A stretch of 64,000 nt of DNA from Amyelois transitella. Lineage: Eukaryota > Arthropoda > Insecta > Lepidoptera > Pyralidae. Shown here in pieces: positions 11,901 through 24,100 of the stretch (position 1 is its first letter; every line of letters starts with the position of its first letter). Under the pieces are notes generated by a model that was not told the DNA's origin, searched no databases, and saw nothing but the letters and a program-made list of their open reading frames with translations. The position numbers and the translations under genes were made by a program. The stretch covers positions 8,901,001 to 8,965,000 of the forward strand of contig NC_083515.1 in the NCBI RefSeq assembly GCF_032362555.1, in the 5' to 3' direction.

Positions 11901-13837
11901 GAAAACAGTAAGTACTTTTCAAATATTAGATATTTTACTCTGACGCGCATGCGCATTGTGCTATCGCGCTCATACTCAAAGCTGAGTAATTCTTGTGTTT
12001 AAGGGGTGTTTGGTCATTACAAACTGTCTGACTGATTTAATACAACTTTGTAATAGTTATCTGAATAACATATATAAAAGTCAGACATTTAAAAATAAAT
12101 TAAGTTAATTTTTTTTTGATAGAGCTTTAAAGCGTCTGACAAAAGTTCTGGCGCATGGAAAGCGTCTGACTTCTCTGATATGACTTCAGAGTAATAGTCT
12201 ATAAAATATATATAAAAATCAGTCATAAAAATTTAAGTTAAGTAACTGTGATTTTTAGTTACCTTTCTCGCCTGGTACCTGCGCAGGTGTCACCGGGCAA
12301 GTCTCACAAACATGCAGGTATTAAAAGTACATGAAAGACTACTGAGAATCGAAAGATCCATTCTTTAGAAAATAAGTTGTGTCTTACGGCTCTGGGATCT
12401 TGGACTATAACATATCCCAGGGGTCTTCAGGTATGCTTTTATGACTTAACATATATTCAAATGACATATTTTTATATTTTACGCATTCTCTCTTTCATAA
12501 AGACAAGCCGTTGGCTTTACCTTGGTCGTGATCCCGATAGCATGAAAATAATATTTACATGCCGTGAAAAGATTTGACACAGTTTTACAGTCACCAATCT
12601 AAAACAGAGTTTTATATTTTGACTGTTAGTGCTTTAGTCCTTTAATCTTATTTTCTAGACAAAAAAGATGGAGTGAACAATTAGGTAATTGCTAAAAGTA
12701 CTTGTTTTCTTCCGTAACGCAACATGGAGTCTTCGAAGAAAAATCCTGAAATATCCGGGCGAAATTGTAGGTCTACAAGTTCATAAAAACTAAAATATTA
12801 ACTGTATAATATCTGCAGATTACCTGAAGACAGCCTCGACCTCGTATTGGCCGCTTGCTACAACCAGTCGACGGAGAAGTTTGCCGACAAAGAGGACCTG
12901 TACATCCAGCCGGAGACGCAGGGTCACGACACGTGGCGCCGACTCAGAAACACCCTGGATAAGATTCCGCCGGCTGCCATTCCTCAGGTAGGTACTTAAT
13001 TGCGTTGCCTCCTTTTAACTGAAGCATAAAAAAAGCAAGAAACCTACCTTTCTATCCCACCACTGCCTATGACTCTGCTAACCTTCCCATTATACGAGTC
13101 GAGTCGGCACCAATACAAAAAAGAATAGGACCACTCCATCTCTTTCCCATGGATGTCGTAAAAGGCGACTAAGGGATAGGCTTACAAACTTGGGATTCTT
13201 TTTTAGGCGATGGGCTAGCAACCTGTCACTATTTGAATCTCAATTCTATCTTTAAGCCAAATAGCTGAACGTGGCCTGTCGGTCTTTGCAAGACTGTTGG
13301 CTCTGTCTACCCCGCAAGGGGTAAAGACGTGATTATATGTATGTATATGCAGATATTTCAAAACATATAATAGATTAGGAAAGCAACAAACAGACGTAAT
13401 AACTAATAATAAAAAACAACAAGCCAAGTAGTTGGTCGTTAATTTCGCTTCACCCACCACACCCTTACTCTAATTAATAACAAGCATGATGCTGTATATA
13501 TAGTAATCAATGAGCCAATGTTATCATAAAGCAGCATTTACAAAATATTCAAAGCGACAAAGCATCATTACTTAAAGCAACAAGCCAAAGCAGTTATCAC
13601 GAAAGAGCTGTTAAAGTACGACATGTCTCCAATTTTTTATTTTAAAGAATTTTCTTTTCATGGCATTTGTATTCATTTCTATTCCATAAATTCCAGGGGC
13701 ATCCAATGAAGCGTGGTGGTATCAAGGAACACAAGTCTCCATTCAGCGTCAAGCTGATGAACTCAGGAGTGCACTCCTCGCAGACCAACCCCGGTTACAG
13801 CAGACAGCCGGCAGGCGGCGCCATCTTCTTCTATTAG
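8973..13837 (+). CDS. CFAP276: Cilia- and flagella-associated protein 276 (C1orf194 family)
   Basis: Three exons, 8973-9154, 12819-12987 and 13697-13837, give a 163-aa protein with consistent phases and GT-AG junctions. CFAP276 is a microtubule inner protein lining the doublets of motile axonemes; in a moth the likely site is the sperm flagellum. Recognition rests on two blocks I recall from the vertebrate protein: the central LPEDSLDLVLAACYNQ followed by a conserved D-T-(W/Y)-R, and the C-terminal HSSQTNPGYSRQPAGG. Length matches the family (about 170). Translation starts at an AAAATGG context. An AATAAA signal lies at 13933-13938. Intron 1, 3.66 kb, is mostly a foldback transposon with an inserted LINE; intron 2 holds a SINE. 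No identity value was computed. Confidence 0.78.
9745..10896 (-). mobile_element. 5'-truncated LINE with reverse transcriptase, inside the foldback arm
   Basis: Encodes 370 open codons (minus strand, 9771-10883) covering the reverse transcriptase palm: GVRQGCVASPWLFNLF, then the catalytic LLYADDQV motif at about residues 93-100. The C-terminal part has [11 protein letters not shown] and [10 protein letters not shown], usual in non-LTR elements of the RTE-like group; the exact clade is uncertain. The 3' end is a TATG/CATA microsatellite rather than poly(A). The target duplication 'ataataatttat' occurs at 9733-9744 and 10897-10908. Endonuclease and the 5' part are missing, so the copy cannot be autonomous, though its remaining frame is open. 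Confidence 0.88.
10936..11475 (-). repeat. Composite SINE block inside the foldback element
   Basis: Begins with 'gctgttgcccgcgacgtcgt', a common lepidopteran repeat head. At 11192-11262 there is a tRNA-like segment on the minus strand, with A-box-like 'tggtccagtggttagcgcg' and B-box-like 'gagttcgagtccc' in the reverse complement. A TATG-tailed SINE follows (11280-11475, tail on the left). These are SINE parts, not a working tRNA gene. Confidence 0.6.
11537..11673 (+). pseudogene. Acidic reading-frame tail inside the foldback element
   Basis: A short plus-strand frame ends with Asp/Glu-rich sequence (SNDNLTDDEDDDLSGQ, then YFDDEDDKETIK and a stop). It lies between the SINE block and the right arm. 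It could be the C-terminus of the element's own transposase, otherwise deleted; there is no catalytic motif to confirm this. Confidence 0.35.
13085..13350 (+). repeat. TATG-tailed SINE in CFAP276 intron 2
   Basis: Contains the family's landmarks in order: 'atggatgtcgtaaaaggcga', 'gcgatgggctagcaacctgt', 'cactatttgaatctcaattc', 'ctctgtctaccccgcaaggg' and a TATG tail. About 265 bases. Confidence 0.85.
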
Positions 13838-14661
13838 TTTTGCAAATACTCTTTATTTTATAAGGCTAAGAGACTACCATTCAGCCAAAAATTTTAACAG
13901 GATTTTGTCAAAATACGTTCAGACTGCTTTGAAATAAATGCATTACTTATATATTAACGTGCTGTGGTCTGTATGAAATTAAAACAAATAATTGTCCTGA
14001 TAGTACGGACAAAACATTCTCATCTTTTGTAAATACTCTTTTAGTTTGCCAATATCTGTCCGAAAACTCATTTAAAACTAAAAAATATAATATATTTACT
14101 TGTTTGTATTAAAATAGTCTACAAGGATATTAGATAGGTAATTCAATAATGATACTACAACAAGTGATATGTATGTATATATTGTACAAACTTGAAATGT
14201 CAAGAGTATTCATTAGAATCTTTGTCCTGTGAAAATAATATATTATAATAAAATGTGTTTTATTGTTATTTACCTAGTTCCTGTTTTATTTCCGGCTAAA
14301 ACAACAGCAAAATTTACGACATAAATTTCTTCATCAACCACCTATGTGGAAAGATAGTTCCATTATAGAAATTTTCCCTCTGTTCCATTATATGCATCAG
14401 GTTCTACGCCCAGGTCCTATTTTTAAGCACTTTTTATAAATGAAAATGTCATTCGTAAGACTGGCCAGTATATTAAAAACAAAATTATTTACTTTATAAA
14501 TCTTCCTAATTGAGGTTCTTTTTTGACAGAAAGATACAATGCGGTGCATTATGCGTCAAGCAAATAAAATAGAAATACTTTGGTAATAGAAAATAATTAT
14601 GTAAATTAAGTATTGAAATATTCTATGAACCTATTTATAAACTTTTAAGAAGTAGTTTTGA

Positions 14662-16597
14662 ATGGAGTTCTTGGATTCCATCGGTAAGGTTTTTTTAATG
14701 TCGTGTATGTACCACATACATACTATTATTACAGTTTATGAATAACGCAAGTTTTCTTTACGCAGATTTTAAAACAAAAAAGAAGACTAACAGAGTAAGG
14801 TCCTGGTATCTGTACGAGCAGTTCAAATCACTGGAGTGCAATCAACTAGAGGCCGCAAAGAAACTGAAGAACAAGTATTATCAGGAGAAGATCTTGCGCA
14901 GAGAACTAAGCGAACGCAAAGCACGGCGCTCGCTCTACGACCAGAGCGAGAACAGTCGTTCCGATTTGCAAAACGCATGCAGCGTAAAAAGTGCGCACAC
15001 GCGGTCTTCACTGAGCGACAGCAACGATGATTTTCTAGAAAGCTGTTACCAATTAGAAGATGAACCGGACAACGACCAAAGCGAAGAACTGAGCCAGAAT
15101 GATTCCCAAATTGAACATCCGAGTGGCGAGTTCAAAAGCATGACCGATTTTGATAGCATCGCTAGTGTTGTTGAGAATTTGAAAGAAAGTGAAAATATCA
15201 TTGACGAGATTAAAGAAGAGCTGGAATTTGTCAAACACGGCATTGCTGAAAACATCACGCTACAACTGGAAGCGGCCAAAGAAAACGTCCAGTGTTTGGA
15301 GGAATTTGGCGAGTTCTGCGAACTCGATCAACTTTCCGAGAAAGAAAGTGAGCTCACCAACTATGAAAGAGAAGAAATACAAGCCATTATCACTCCGAAA
15401 GAGAGCATCAGTGATACTTTTTATGATAACAATAATTTAATCGCTGCTTGGATGAAGTTAGTTAGCTTCGCCTATCAAGTCATCAAACTAAATCACGGTA
15501 ACTTCTTAAAACTATCTACTAGGTATTATTCAATATGCTGCCTTAGAAATACAGTACATTATAATAACACTTCAAACGTATTGATATTTTCCATTAACAT
15601 GTTTTCTCATAGAGTAAGTATAAGTACATATCAGCAACATTTAAGTTCGTATTTTAGTTTTTATACGCCTCTTTTTATATCATCATTGCCATTATATTTG
15701 TTACAGGTGGAAACTGTTACTGCGACTACAGCTCACAATTTCTGACTGCAGTCCTTGCCTGCGACGTACTTCGCCGGGGCATCAACAGAATGTGTGAGTT
15801 ATGGAAACAATATAAAATTTGGTGTAGTGGCCAGCAGTAAGATCTTGTTTCTTTTCAGTTTGTGGAACAGTTCTGCGGGTACTAATAGCTGTCCTTGATA
15901 TTCTATAAAACTAGGTTACCCATCATTTATTCGTTTGGTATCTTGTTCAAATAAGTTTCAGGAGTTTCTTACAGAGTTTCGTTTTTTAAGAATAAAAATC
16001 CACACACAGTGTTTTCATAAACTGACTCTGAAGATATAATTTTAGGTGATATTTTGCAGCCCTACGTTTGTCCGATAAAGTTATATAATGATGAAACTGG
16101 ATCTTCAATATTCTGTTACAAAAATGATAAAAGAAAATTTAAAATTGACGACATGAAAAGAACAAATTTTGAGGTGAGATCAAGCTTTTTCTCTAAACCA
16201 TAAAGTGTGTATTCACAATTTACAAGCCACGTGACATTAGACAAGATAACACTTAATTGTTTTTTTACAGCCCTGCCCACAACACAAAAAACTTAGAAAA
16301 ATCCCTGTATGCAAATCACAATGTTACAGAAGAAAATATAATTCGGAAAAACTTTCAAGATATTGTGAACCTAATTTCAAAAAAAGAATAACTAGCGAAC
16401 CGTTGCCCAGAGTTGCCGGGAAAAAGACCATAGATCACAGCAACAATACTCGCTCTACTTTATGGCCATCAGACTTTCTTAGCGAGCAGTCTACGAAAAA
16501 ATGCCACTGCCCATGTTGTTTAAAGTTTAAGAAAAACCCAATGCTTAAAGTAACTAAATACTTAGACGGTTTGCTGGCAGACATGAATCGCTCGTGA
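14662..16597 (+). CDS. Unrecognised 431-aa protein with Cys-rich C-terminal half (5 exons)
   Basis: Exons 14662-14683, 14766-15497, 15707-15793, 16046-16173 and 16271-16597 join in frame to 432 codons with the stop. The start is a tiny exon, MEFLDSI, which splices to DFKTKKKTNRVRSW; the ATG at 14738 lies just upstream of this acceptor and is not needed. The N-terminal half is charged and helical (EAAKKLKNKYYQEKILRREL), followed by a Ser/Asp/Glu-rich segment (about residues 80-220). The C-terminal half has conserved-looking cysteines: GGNCYCDYSS, RMCDILQPYVCP, EPCPQHKK, PVCKSQCYRRKY and KKCHCPCCLKFKK, which could bind metal. No signal peptide or transmembrane helix is evident. I do not recognise the family. 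An AATAAA lies at 16793-16798. Reading exon 2 through its donor gives a spurious longer frame. Confidence 0.75.
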
Positions 16598-19500
16598 ATT
16601 TGTTTTTGACATGTTTATAGTTATTTTTGTACACTTGTTTATTATACATATTATACACGTCCATGTGGTGTTTCTTTTACCTGTCCCTTTTGAGCTTAAA
16701 ATGAAAATATTATATGCTTTCCCTAACAACAGCGTTCGAAATATTTTACTGTTTTACTTTTTTCGATAAGGTCGTAAATATTTTTGTAACAAAATAAATA
16801 CTAAGTTCTTACCAATTCATATCACACTTCAATAAATAAAACAATAATTAACAAATATGTAACACTTTAATACACATGTCGCCTGTACAACAGCGAATTA
16901 TTCAGTTACTATATTCATCGTCTACAACAAATTACATCGATAATGTTCATAAGAGTTCATCCCTCCACCTTCGATAAATTCGTGTTTATAAAATACATCA
17001 TGCCACATATTAATTAAACAGTTCAATTAGCTTCACAGTATAACATGCCGTCTCTTTGGATTTCTGACTTTACGGGAAGAGTTCTGCTAAAGGTTTTCAA
17101 CTTTAACAGTCGATACATAGATTAACATATCACGTGTTTATCCTTTTTAGGGTAGATGGAGCCATCCATAATAACAAGATTAAAGCCGTAAGTTGCTAGC
17201 CCACCGCCTAAAAGTAAAATTCCAGTTTAATAAGTCTTAACTGACTTTTACAATTAGCAGATGACATACTATATGATCTGTGAATAATTGTTATTCAACT
17301 TTATAAATATATTGGTACTGAAGTAAAAAAAAACGAAGGATAAAACGGAATACTTACACACTTAAACAGAATTCTTCCGGCAAAAACCAGGGACGAAGTT
17401 GAAATAACATCAGAATAAATAGAATTAAGTAGAAACAAAAATAATCTTATCTAGAGTTGTACAAACAAAATAATATATTCAAAGTGTTATTTATCAGGCG
17501 CGGGATTCGTTACAATTGCCAAATTTATATTTTACAAAAAAAAGCAAATATTACTGTCATATTATGTTCTTTTCTAAGTATTGATTTAAGAGTTTGTTAT
17601 AAATATTTTTAGGATTTTCATATATAGGATAAATATTTTGTGCTGAAACCTTTTTAAATATGGTGCGCGTTACTATTTCGTTAATTTAGCTTAGATTACT
17701 CGTTAATTTTTTCTGAAAATTATGCTCAATAATACGTTCTTATCATTCGATCTAAATCCATGTTTACGTTTAACAATTATTATTTTTGTCATTGAAATAT
17801 TTTACTGTTATCAATGTTTCACACTGGCCATCGAAGAAATGTTAATTTGAACTGTGAAAAATGTACTAGCTATAAATACTAAAGGTAGGTGTAATAATTA
17901 TCATTATGATAGTCTCACTTTTTTTAATCGCTAACAGCGCACGCGTATTCAAAACAAATAAATCACAGACACCGCAAATTCATAAATTTGGAAAAAAGCC
18001 TAAAATAAGATTAATTAATAAAATTCATACGCAATGCTGCGTCACAGTTATAGAAAATTTCAAATCAGTCGTTTTAACTTCATCTAATAGTAGTTTATTA
18101 AAATGGAAGATATAAAAATACTTTCAAATAAGCTATAGGTAAGTAAATTAGGCAGTGACGACTTGGTGGATCATCTAAGCTGTAGTAGTATTCAAAAATG
18201 TAATGAAAATTTAATTTATTTATTTAATTAAACATTTTGCCATTCAAATGTATAATAAAACAATATTTAATTGCAAAATGTTGAAATAGGAATTGTTACA
18301 CGATCAATTTGCGGAGTCTAGACGCGAGTCATATTCTCTCTTGGCAGCCTTCCTTCCCTCAATAAAACAGTTTAATATAATGGCATAGAAATCAGTACGA
18401 ATGTTTACAAAAAACGTATACAAAATATATCCCGCTACACAAAAACGAACTATAAGCCAAACTCTTATTTCGTGTATAATATAATATGAACAGACATTTA
18501 TAAAAAATTGACGCTATTATTATCTAAAAATATGTTTACAAACTCATTGCAATTAATTACTGACTTGATTATATTATTTCACATTTAAGTTTTCAAGTAA
18601 GCGCTGTAGAGTATTTTCTAAGTATATCAAAAATTCACATATACTGCTGCAAAATGGCGATTTCTTCAGTAAATATTTATCTTTTATCCTTTATTTTTTA
18701 AGGCATTTCATCCTTGTTAACCTTTAATGTACCTCGAACATTTTTCTTTAAGTAAGATGTAGGTATACATCCAAAAAGTAATCTTTGCACTAAAGTACAG
18801 GCGTATGGATGTGATCCATCCACAAAACATAAGATTTCACACACTAGCTTCCAACCATAGAGAAATCTTTTTACCCTTCTTGAAGAATTATCTATACAGT
18901 ATTTACAACAATAATGCGTATGTGAAATAACTTTAGCAGTGAGTTTGTAACATCTATAGTCTGAAATAAGGCGGATGAACAGCGGAAATAATGCGTAATC
19001 AAGTTATCCAGAATAATTTAAAGACCGATGTACCTACACATAACTGAATTAATAATATGTCATCATATACAAAGAATGGATTAACTCTTATCCCCGCTGT
19101 AAACATCGTGGTCCATATTCATTGATCTGAATATAAATACGTTTGCAACCCGGACGAATTTTCAATACCAATACCAAAAACAAAATACATTCATAAATTA
19201 CTCAATACCAATTACGTGCATCTTGGCATTAACCAAGCCCAAATCAACATTTTATACATACATACATTTCAAAGTCCATTATTTAGCGTATTTATATCAT
19301 TCATATCAGTGTTCCAACCTCTGCGGTTGTGTGAACAAAGCTTATTTCAGACTATTATAAACCTGAGGTGGCGTAATTTTTTAATAAATAAAATGCGGTG
19401 ACTTTTCCTTTTTATTTTAAATATTTAACCCAATTCGATCCACAGCAAGATAAACGGATAAAAATAATTTCGTAAAACATTTTTAAACCGACATTGGATT

Positions 19501-20300
19501 AGAACACCGCATTTTCAAAATAAAACATATCTGTCAAACGGCATTTTATGTCACTCATCCCAAATAAAGTTCATTTACCAGGCGTTCCCACCGAAACTGC
19601 CCGAAAAACTTCAGGCCAATCAGCTTACATCCGCTGACAGTAAACCGCTGTAAATGGTTGTTAAATTAACCAATCAGAAACCGCCTCTTTTTAAACTTCG
19701 ACGAAGTAATGTGTAGCTATTTGATTTTTTTTCTATACAATACGAACCTTATTGTATATGTCTTATTGTTCATTTCTTCGCGGTCTGTGTGACTGTTTTT
19801 CTTGTTTCTACACATACTTCGCCGCAAAACATACTTTTCACAAGACATTAATAACAATACTAAAAGTCCGTTTGACATTTACTTGAAATAATATTATATT
19901 TTACGCACCTGACCTTCAGACATTGAGCTACTTACTTACTTAACATTCCTATTTTCCCACTGTTAAGAGTCCACTTGGGTTGGCAAGATAGTTGAACACC
20001 AACTGTCAAACTAGTATCCGATTCGTCAAACGCAAAGAAATATTCAATTGTTATAAAGTGTGGTTTTGGTGCTGTTTTAAATAACTAACTATGCATCTTT
20101 TAACTAAATAGACCCGTTGAAATAATATTAAGACTTGATAATTCTTTTTTTTTTATTGTAACATGTATTTGATCAGAAACAAAATATACACGCTAGACTA
20201 ATTGTTGTGCTCATCAGTTGGCGCCACTGTCGACTAAGAACACTAGCGCCTCTAACGGAAAATTGTTCTTTATTACCCACATGAAACTTGTTCCTTTTAT
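16598..20300. other. Gene-free AT-rich stretch
   Basis: About 3.7 kb with no exon I can support; the frames present are short, AT-driven and lack family features. A weak SINE remnant lies near 17130-17240 ('gttgctagcccaccgcctaa'). It may hold the 3' UTR of the upstream gene or a non-coding RNA. Confidence 0.5.
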
Positions 20301-20301
20301 T

Positions 20302-20515
20302 TACTTTACTAGAGGCCGCCCGCGACTTCGTCCGCATGGAAACCCTATCAATCCCGCGGGAACTCTGGGATAAAAAGTAGCCTATGTGTTATTCTGGGTC
20401 TTCAGCTACCTACATACCAAATTTCATGGTAATCGGTTCAGTAGTTTTTGCGTGAAAGAGTAACAAACATCCATACATCCATACAAACTTTCGCCTTTAT
20501 AATAGTAGTAGGATA
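20302..20515 (+). repeat. LINE/SINE 3'-end repeat, copy A
   Basis: Starts 'ttactagaggccgcccgcga', passes 'aatcccgcgggaactctggg' and ends 'tttataatagtagtaggat'. A nearly identical copy lies at 39963-40164, differing mainly by one extra 'catccata' unit here, so both are recent. Confidence 0.85.
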
Positions 20516-20710
20516 AATCGTGGCTTCCACCAGTGATTCGGTGATTCTGTACTATAGGTATACAGTGAGTAAAAATTCCACCGATATCATAGTTTGTAGA
20601 TTCACAAAGGTACAAAATTGAATACTGGGAAGACCTTGCATAATTATTGTAACCAAGATTACTGCAATAAAGAATATTTTATTTATTTGAATTTAAACTT
20701 TCTTTGCATT

Positions 20711-21092
20711 AAGCCGCGTACACACCCAGTCAACGAAGGAGTTTCGCTAGCCTCCGTTAATCCTCTTTGGATGGTTTCGTGCAAACCAATGCCTACATTT
20801 TAAAGCCGACGAAGGAAATATGACTAACCTGTCAAAACACCCACGAGCTTCAGCATGGAAAAAGACTATGATTTTTTGATATCCTTCCGTTTGTTTTCTA
20901 TTGGTATCATTAGAAAGAGATGAAACTCCATCACTCTCCAACTGGCTTTATTTGAAAGACAAAGATAAAACGTCATTTAAAGTCATGTTTCCATTATATC
21001 ATTTTTCTTTCGAGTTAACAATATCGGTTATATTTACAACAAGGTTGGTTCCTTCCTTCCCTCCTTCGTTGGCCCTGTATGTACGCGGCTTT
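20711..21092. mobile_element. MITE with CCGCGTACA terminal inverted repeats
   Basis: The left end 'aagccgcgtacacacc' and the right end 'gtatgtacgcggctt' are inverted copies, and 'caacgaaggag' / 'ctccttcgttg' extends the match. About 380 bases. It ends 42 bases from the shuttle craft stop codon, so it lies in that gene's 3' UTR and contains a minus-strand AATAAA at 20947-20952. Confidence 0.7.
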
Positions 21093-21133
21093 AGACGAGT
21101 TGGCAACTAAAACCAATCAAACCGATCGAACGA

Positions 21134-24100
21134 CTAGTTGTCCGGGGGGTTGTCAAAGTAGTCTATTTTTTCGGCGGGCGTGGCTGCCGTCTGTTGTTGT
21201 TGTTGCGGTTGTTGTTGTGGTTGCGGTTGTTGTTGCTGTTGCGTTTGTTGTTGCTGTTTGTTGCTACGCGCCGCCCACGCGTTGGTCGAAGTAAGTGTGG
21301 CCCAGCCGCTGCCGCTTGTGCTACTACTACCGGCTGCGTTCGATGATGGTCTATGGAAGGAGAGATTATGTTGTTAAAAAAAAAAATAGGGTGGAATTGA
21401 GAACCTCCTGCTTTTTTGGGTCGGTTAAAAATATGCTGGCTAAAATAATTTATCATAATATGTAGTATTTTCTTTACTTTGATTTGAGGTAAAAATAAAT
21501 GGCATGTAAATTCCACTGCATCTCCTTCCCATAGATGTCGTAAACGGCAAATAAGGGAATAGACACATTCATCTATTTCATAGATTCCTCTTCAGAGAAG
21601 TGAGGATATAACCGGAACAAAGAACATGTTAAAATAAAACAACTTCTTTACGACTGAAGCGCAAAAAAAAAATATATATATAGCGTAAGACTGACTTGTT
21701 TGTCTGTGCGGGCGTCCGAAGCACCGGGCCGGGCACGCGTCTCTTTCCTGCCTCGCGGGACACCACCTCCAGGATGCTCATAGCTGGCAGCCACGACTGG
21801 AAACAATTAAAAATAAATTCGATTTTAACCTACTTTGAAAGGATTATCGATAAAAGTATGTGTAACCTGTTGGACAACTCACATCGATTGGTTGGACAAA
21901 ATGTACCCCAAACCGGTTTAATCATAAAAGCGTAGATGTTATGAGAACATCGATTGCACAGATCGAATTTCTGTCATCGATTCATTCGAATTCGAAATTC
22001 GAAGCGCGAAGACCCAGCGACCTAGGACCTAGTGCGCCTTCTATTTATAGGCAGTAGCTACAACATACGTGCTAGGCATAGTAACTACCAATTTTTAAAA
22101 TCTTCGCTGCTATTGGCTAACGGCGTGACCATCCTAAGTTGTGATAGGCTGATGACGTGTGACGTAGACAACGGTATATAATTATCTTATTTTTTCTATC
22201 AGCCGCACATCTCGTGTATAAACTGTCTTTCTGTCATAAGAAAATCCGGGGACATACATATCTAGCAACATGTCACTATTTGAATCTCCATACCATCATA
22301 AAGCCATACATTTCAAGACTGTTGACTCGGTCTACCCCGCAAGAGATAGACTTGACTATATGTATGTTATAAGCTAGTAAATCTAATACACAATAACCTT
22401 CTCCCTGACTACCCCACAAGGGATATAGACGTAACTATATGCACATATGTATGTATAAGCTAGTATATCTATTAAACAATTACCTTCTCCCTATCGGCAG
22501 TAGCCACCACATTCCTGTTGGGCTCGGCGTCGTAAGCGACGCTCTCGCAGCCGAAGTGTTCGCACATCTCGTGTATGAACTGACGCTTCTGCCAATTCAT
22601 TGAGGGGAACGAGTGCGAACGGGTTTTCTGTTTCGACTGTGTACAACGAAAGATTTCATTATTTATCGCATGTTATTACGGCATAAAAAAGGTGAGATAT
22701 GCGATATAGGCGAGCCAATGGACTGAAATCCGACCAAAAGGAGAGAAAAGTCGGAAGGCGAACCCCGGGCACTTCTGTGGAGGGTGCAACCACGCAAGGA
22801 TGAGAGAGATAGCGGGATCTTTTACTGATATTCTAGCATTCTAGATTATTGGTGATACTAATTTAAGCGACCTAATAGACATTTACTGTCTGTTTGTATG
22901 CGAAGTAAATACACTTTGTGAATTTAAAGGAAACTTGAATCGACATGCTAATAAACTTTTTGATAGACAGAAAGGCATAGATAAATAAAAGATAGCACAT
23001 CCAGGCTTCTAAGCGAGGAAACAAACTTGGATAAGGCAAAGGTGTAAAGTATTAAGATTGAGTAAGAGAGAAGGGGACAGGTAGAAAGTATATTTGGTAT
23101 TGTTCTTTTAGGTGATGGGCTAGCAACCTGTCACTATTTGAATCTGAATGTGGTCTTTTTAAGACTGAGACCTCTGTTTGCCACGCAGGGGATATAGACG
23201 TGATTATATGTATGTGAGTATGTATGGTAATATAAAAGACTAGCTGTGCCCGCGACTTCATCCGCGTGGAATAGTTATATTGGGCATCATTGAAGCCGTC
23301 AAGGATGAAAAATTTTCTCCGTTTTTTCACATTTTTCATTGTTTCTTCGTTCCTAATAGTTGCAGCGTGATGTTATATAGCCTAAAGCCTTCCTCGATAA
23401 ATGGTCTTTTCAACGCAAAAATATTTTTTCAATTCGAACCAATAGTTCCTGAAATTAGCGCGTTAAAACAAACTAACTCATCAGCTTTGCATGCCTTTAT
23501 GAGCAGTCAGAAACTATCCAAAAAGGCTCGACTGGCTGTGCACAGGGGCGTGTTGGTCCCGACATTAATGTATGGGAGTGAAAGTTGGGTATGGCAAAAG
23601 AAGCATGAAAGCAGAATAAATGCAGTGGAAATGAGAGCGTTAAGGAGTATGATGGGTGTGAAATTGAGTGACAGGATAAGGAACAGCGTGATAAGGGAAT
23701 GTTGTGATGTGAAAGAAGATGTAGTTACAGGAATAGAAAAGGGTATGTTAAGATGGTTCGGTCATGTGGAGAGGATGAATGAAAGCAGGTTGACTAAGCA
23801 GATATACAAGGAGAGTGTGGAGGGAAAGGTCGGAGTGGGAAGACCTAGACGAACGTATCTTGATCAAATTAAGGACGTCCTGGTAAAGGGTCAGGTCAAA
23901 AGTACCCGAAACCGCCGAGCTTGTATGAAGAGAGTTATGAATGTGGACGAAGCGAAAGAAGTATGCAGAGATCGTGGCAAGTGGAAAGAGGTAGTCTCTG
24001 CCTACCCCTCCGGGAAAGAGGCGTGATTTTATGTATGTATGTATGTATGTAACTCATCAGCTTTATAATATTAGTATAGATTTATATACGAGATTTTTTT

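Larger units (their letters stand above)
9185..12404. mobile_element. Long inverted-repeat (foldback) DNA element in CFAP276 intron 1
   Basis: The outer arms are near-exact reverse complements: the left arm starts 'aagatcccagagccgtaaga' at about 9186 and the right arm ends with its complement at about 12403. The right arm runs from about 11812, roughly 590 bases. The left arm runs 9186-9744, is interrupted by a LINE, and resumes at 10897-10934 with 'catttttaaaataatataat'. By eye there are only a few mismatches per 200 bases, so the insertion is young. The interior is filled by later insertions and by a short acidic reading frame (about 11537-11673) that may be the tail of a lost transposase. 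I could not find a clear target duplication, so the superfamily is open. Confidence 0.85.

Noticed and set aside
14738-14765. ATG at 14738 as the start of the 431-aa protein
   Set aside because: It gives an open frame, but the acceptor at 14765 joins in phase to a short ATG exon at 14662-14683, so the bases 14738-14765 are better read as intron.
15498-15745. Continuation of the exon 2 frame to 15745
   Set aside because: It reads through a donor (GTAACT) into AT-rich intron; joining to 15707 gives Cys-bearing sequence in another frame that fits the later exons.
17906-18115. Small hydrophobic-start protein
   Set aside because: A 69-codon frame in AT-rich spacer with no family likeness, no splice context and random-looking composition.
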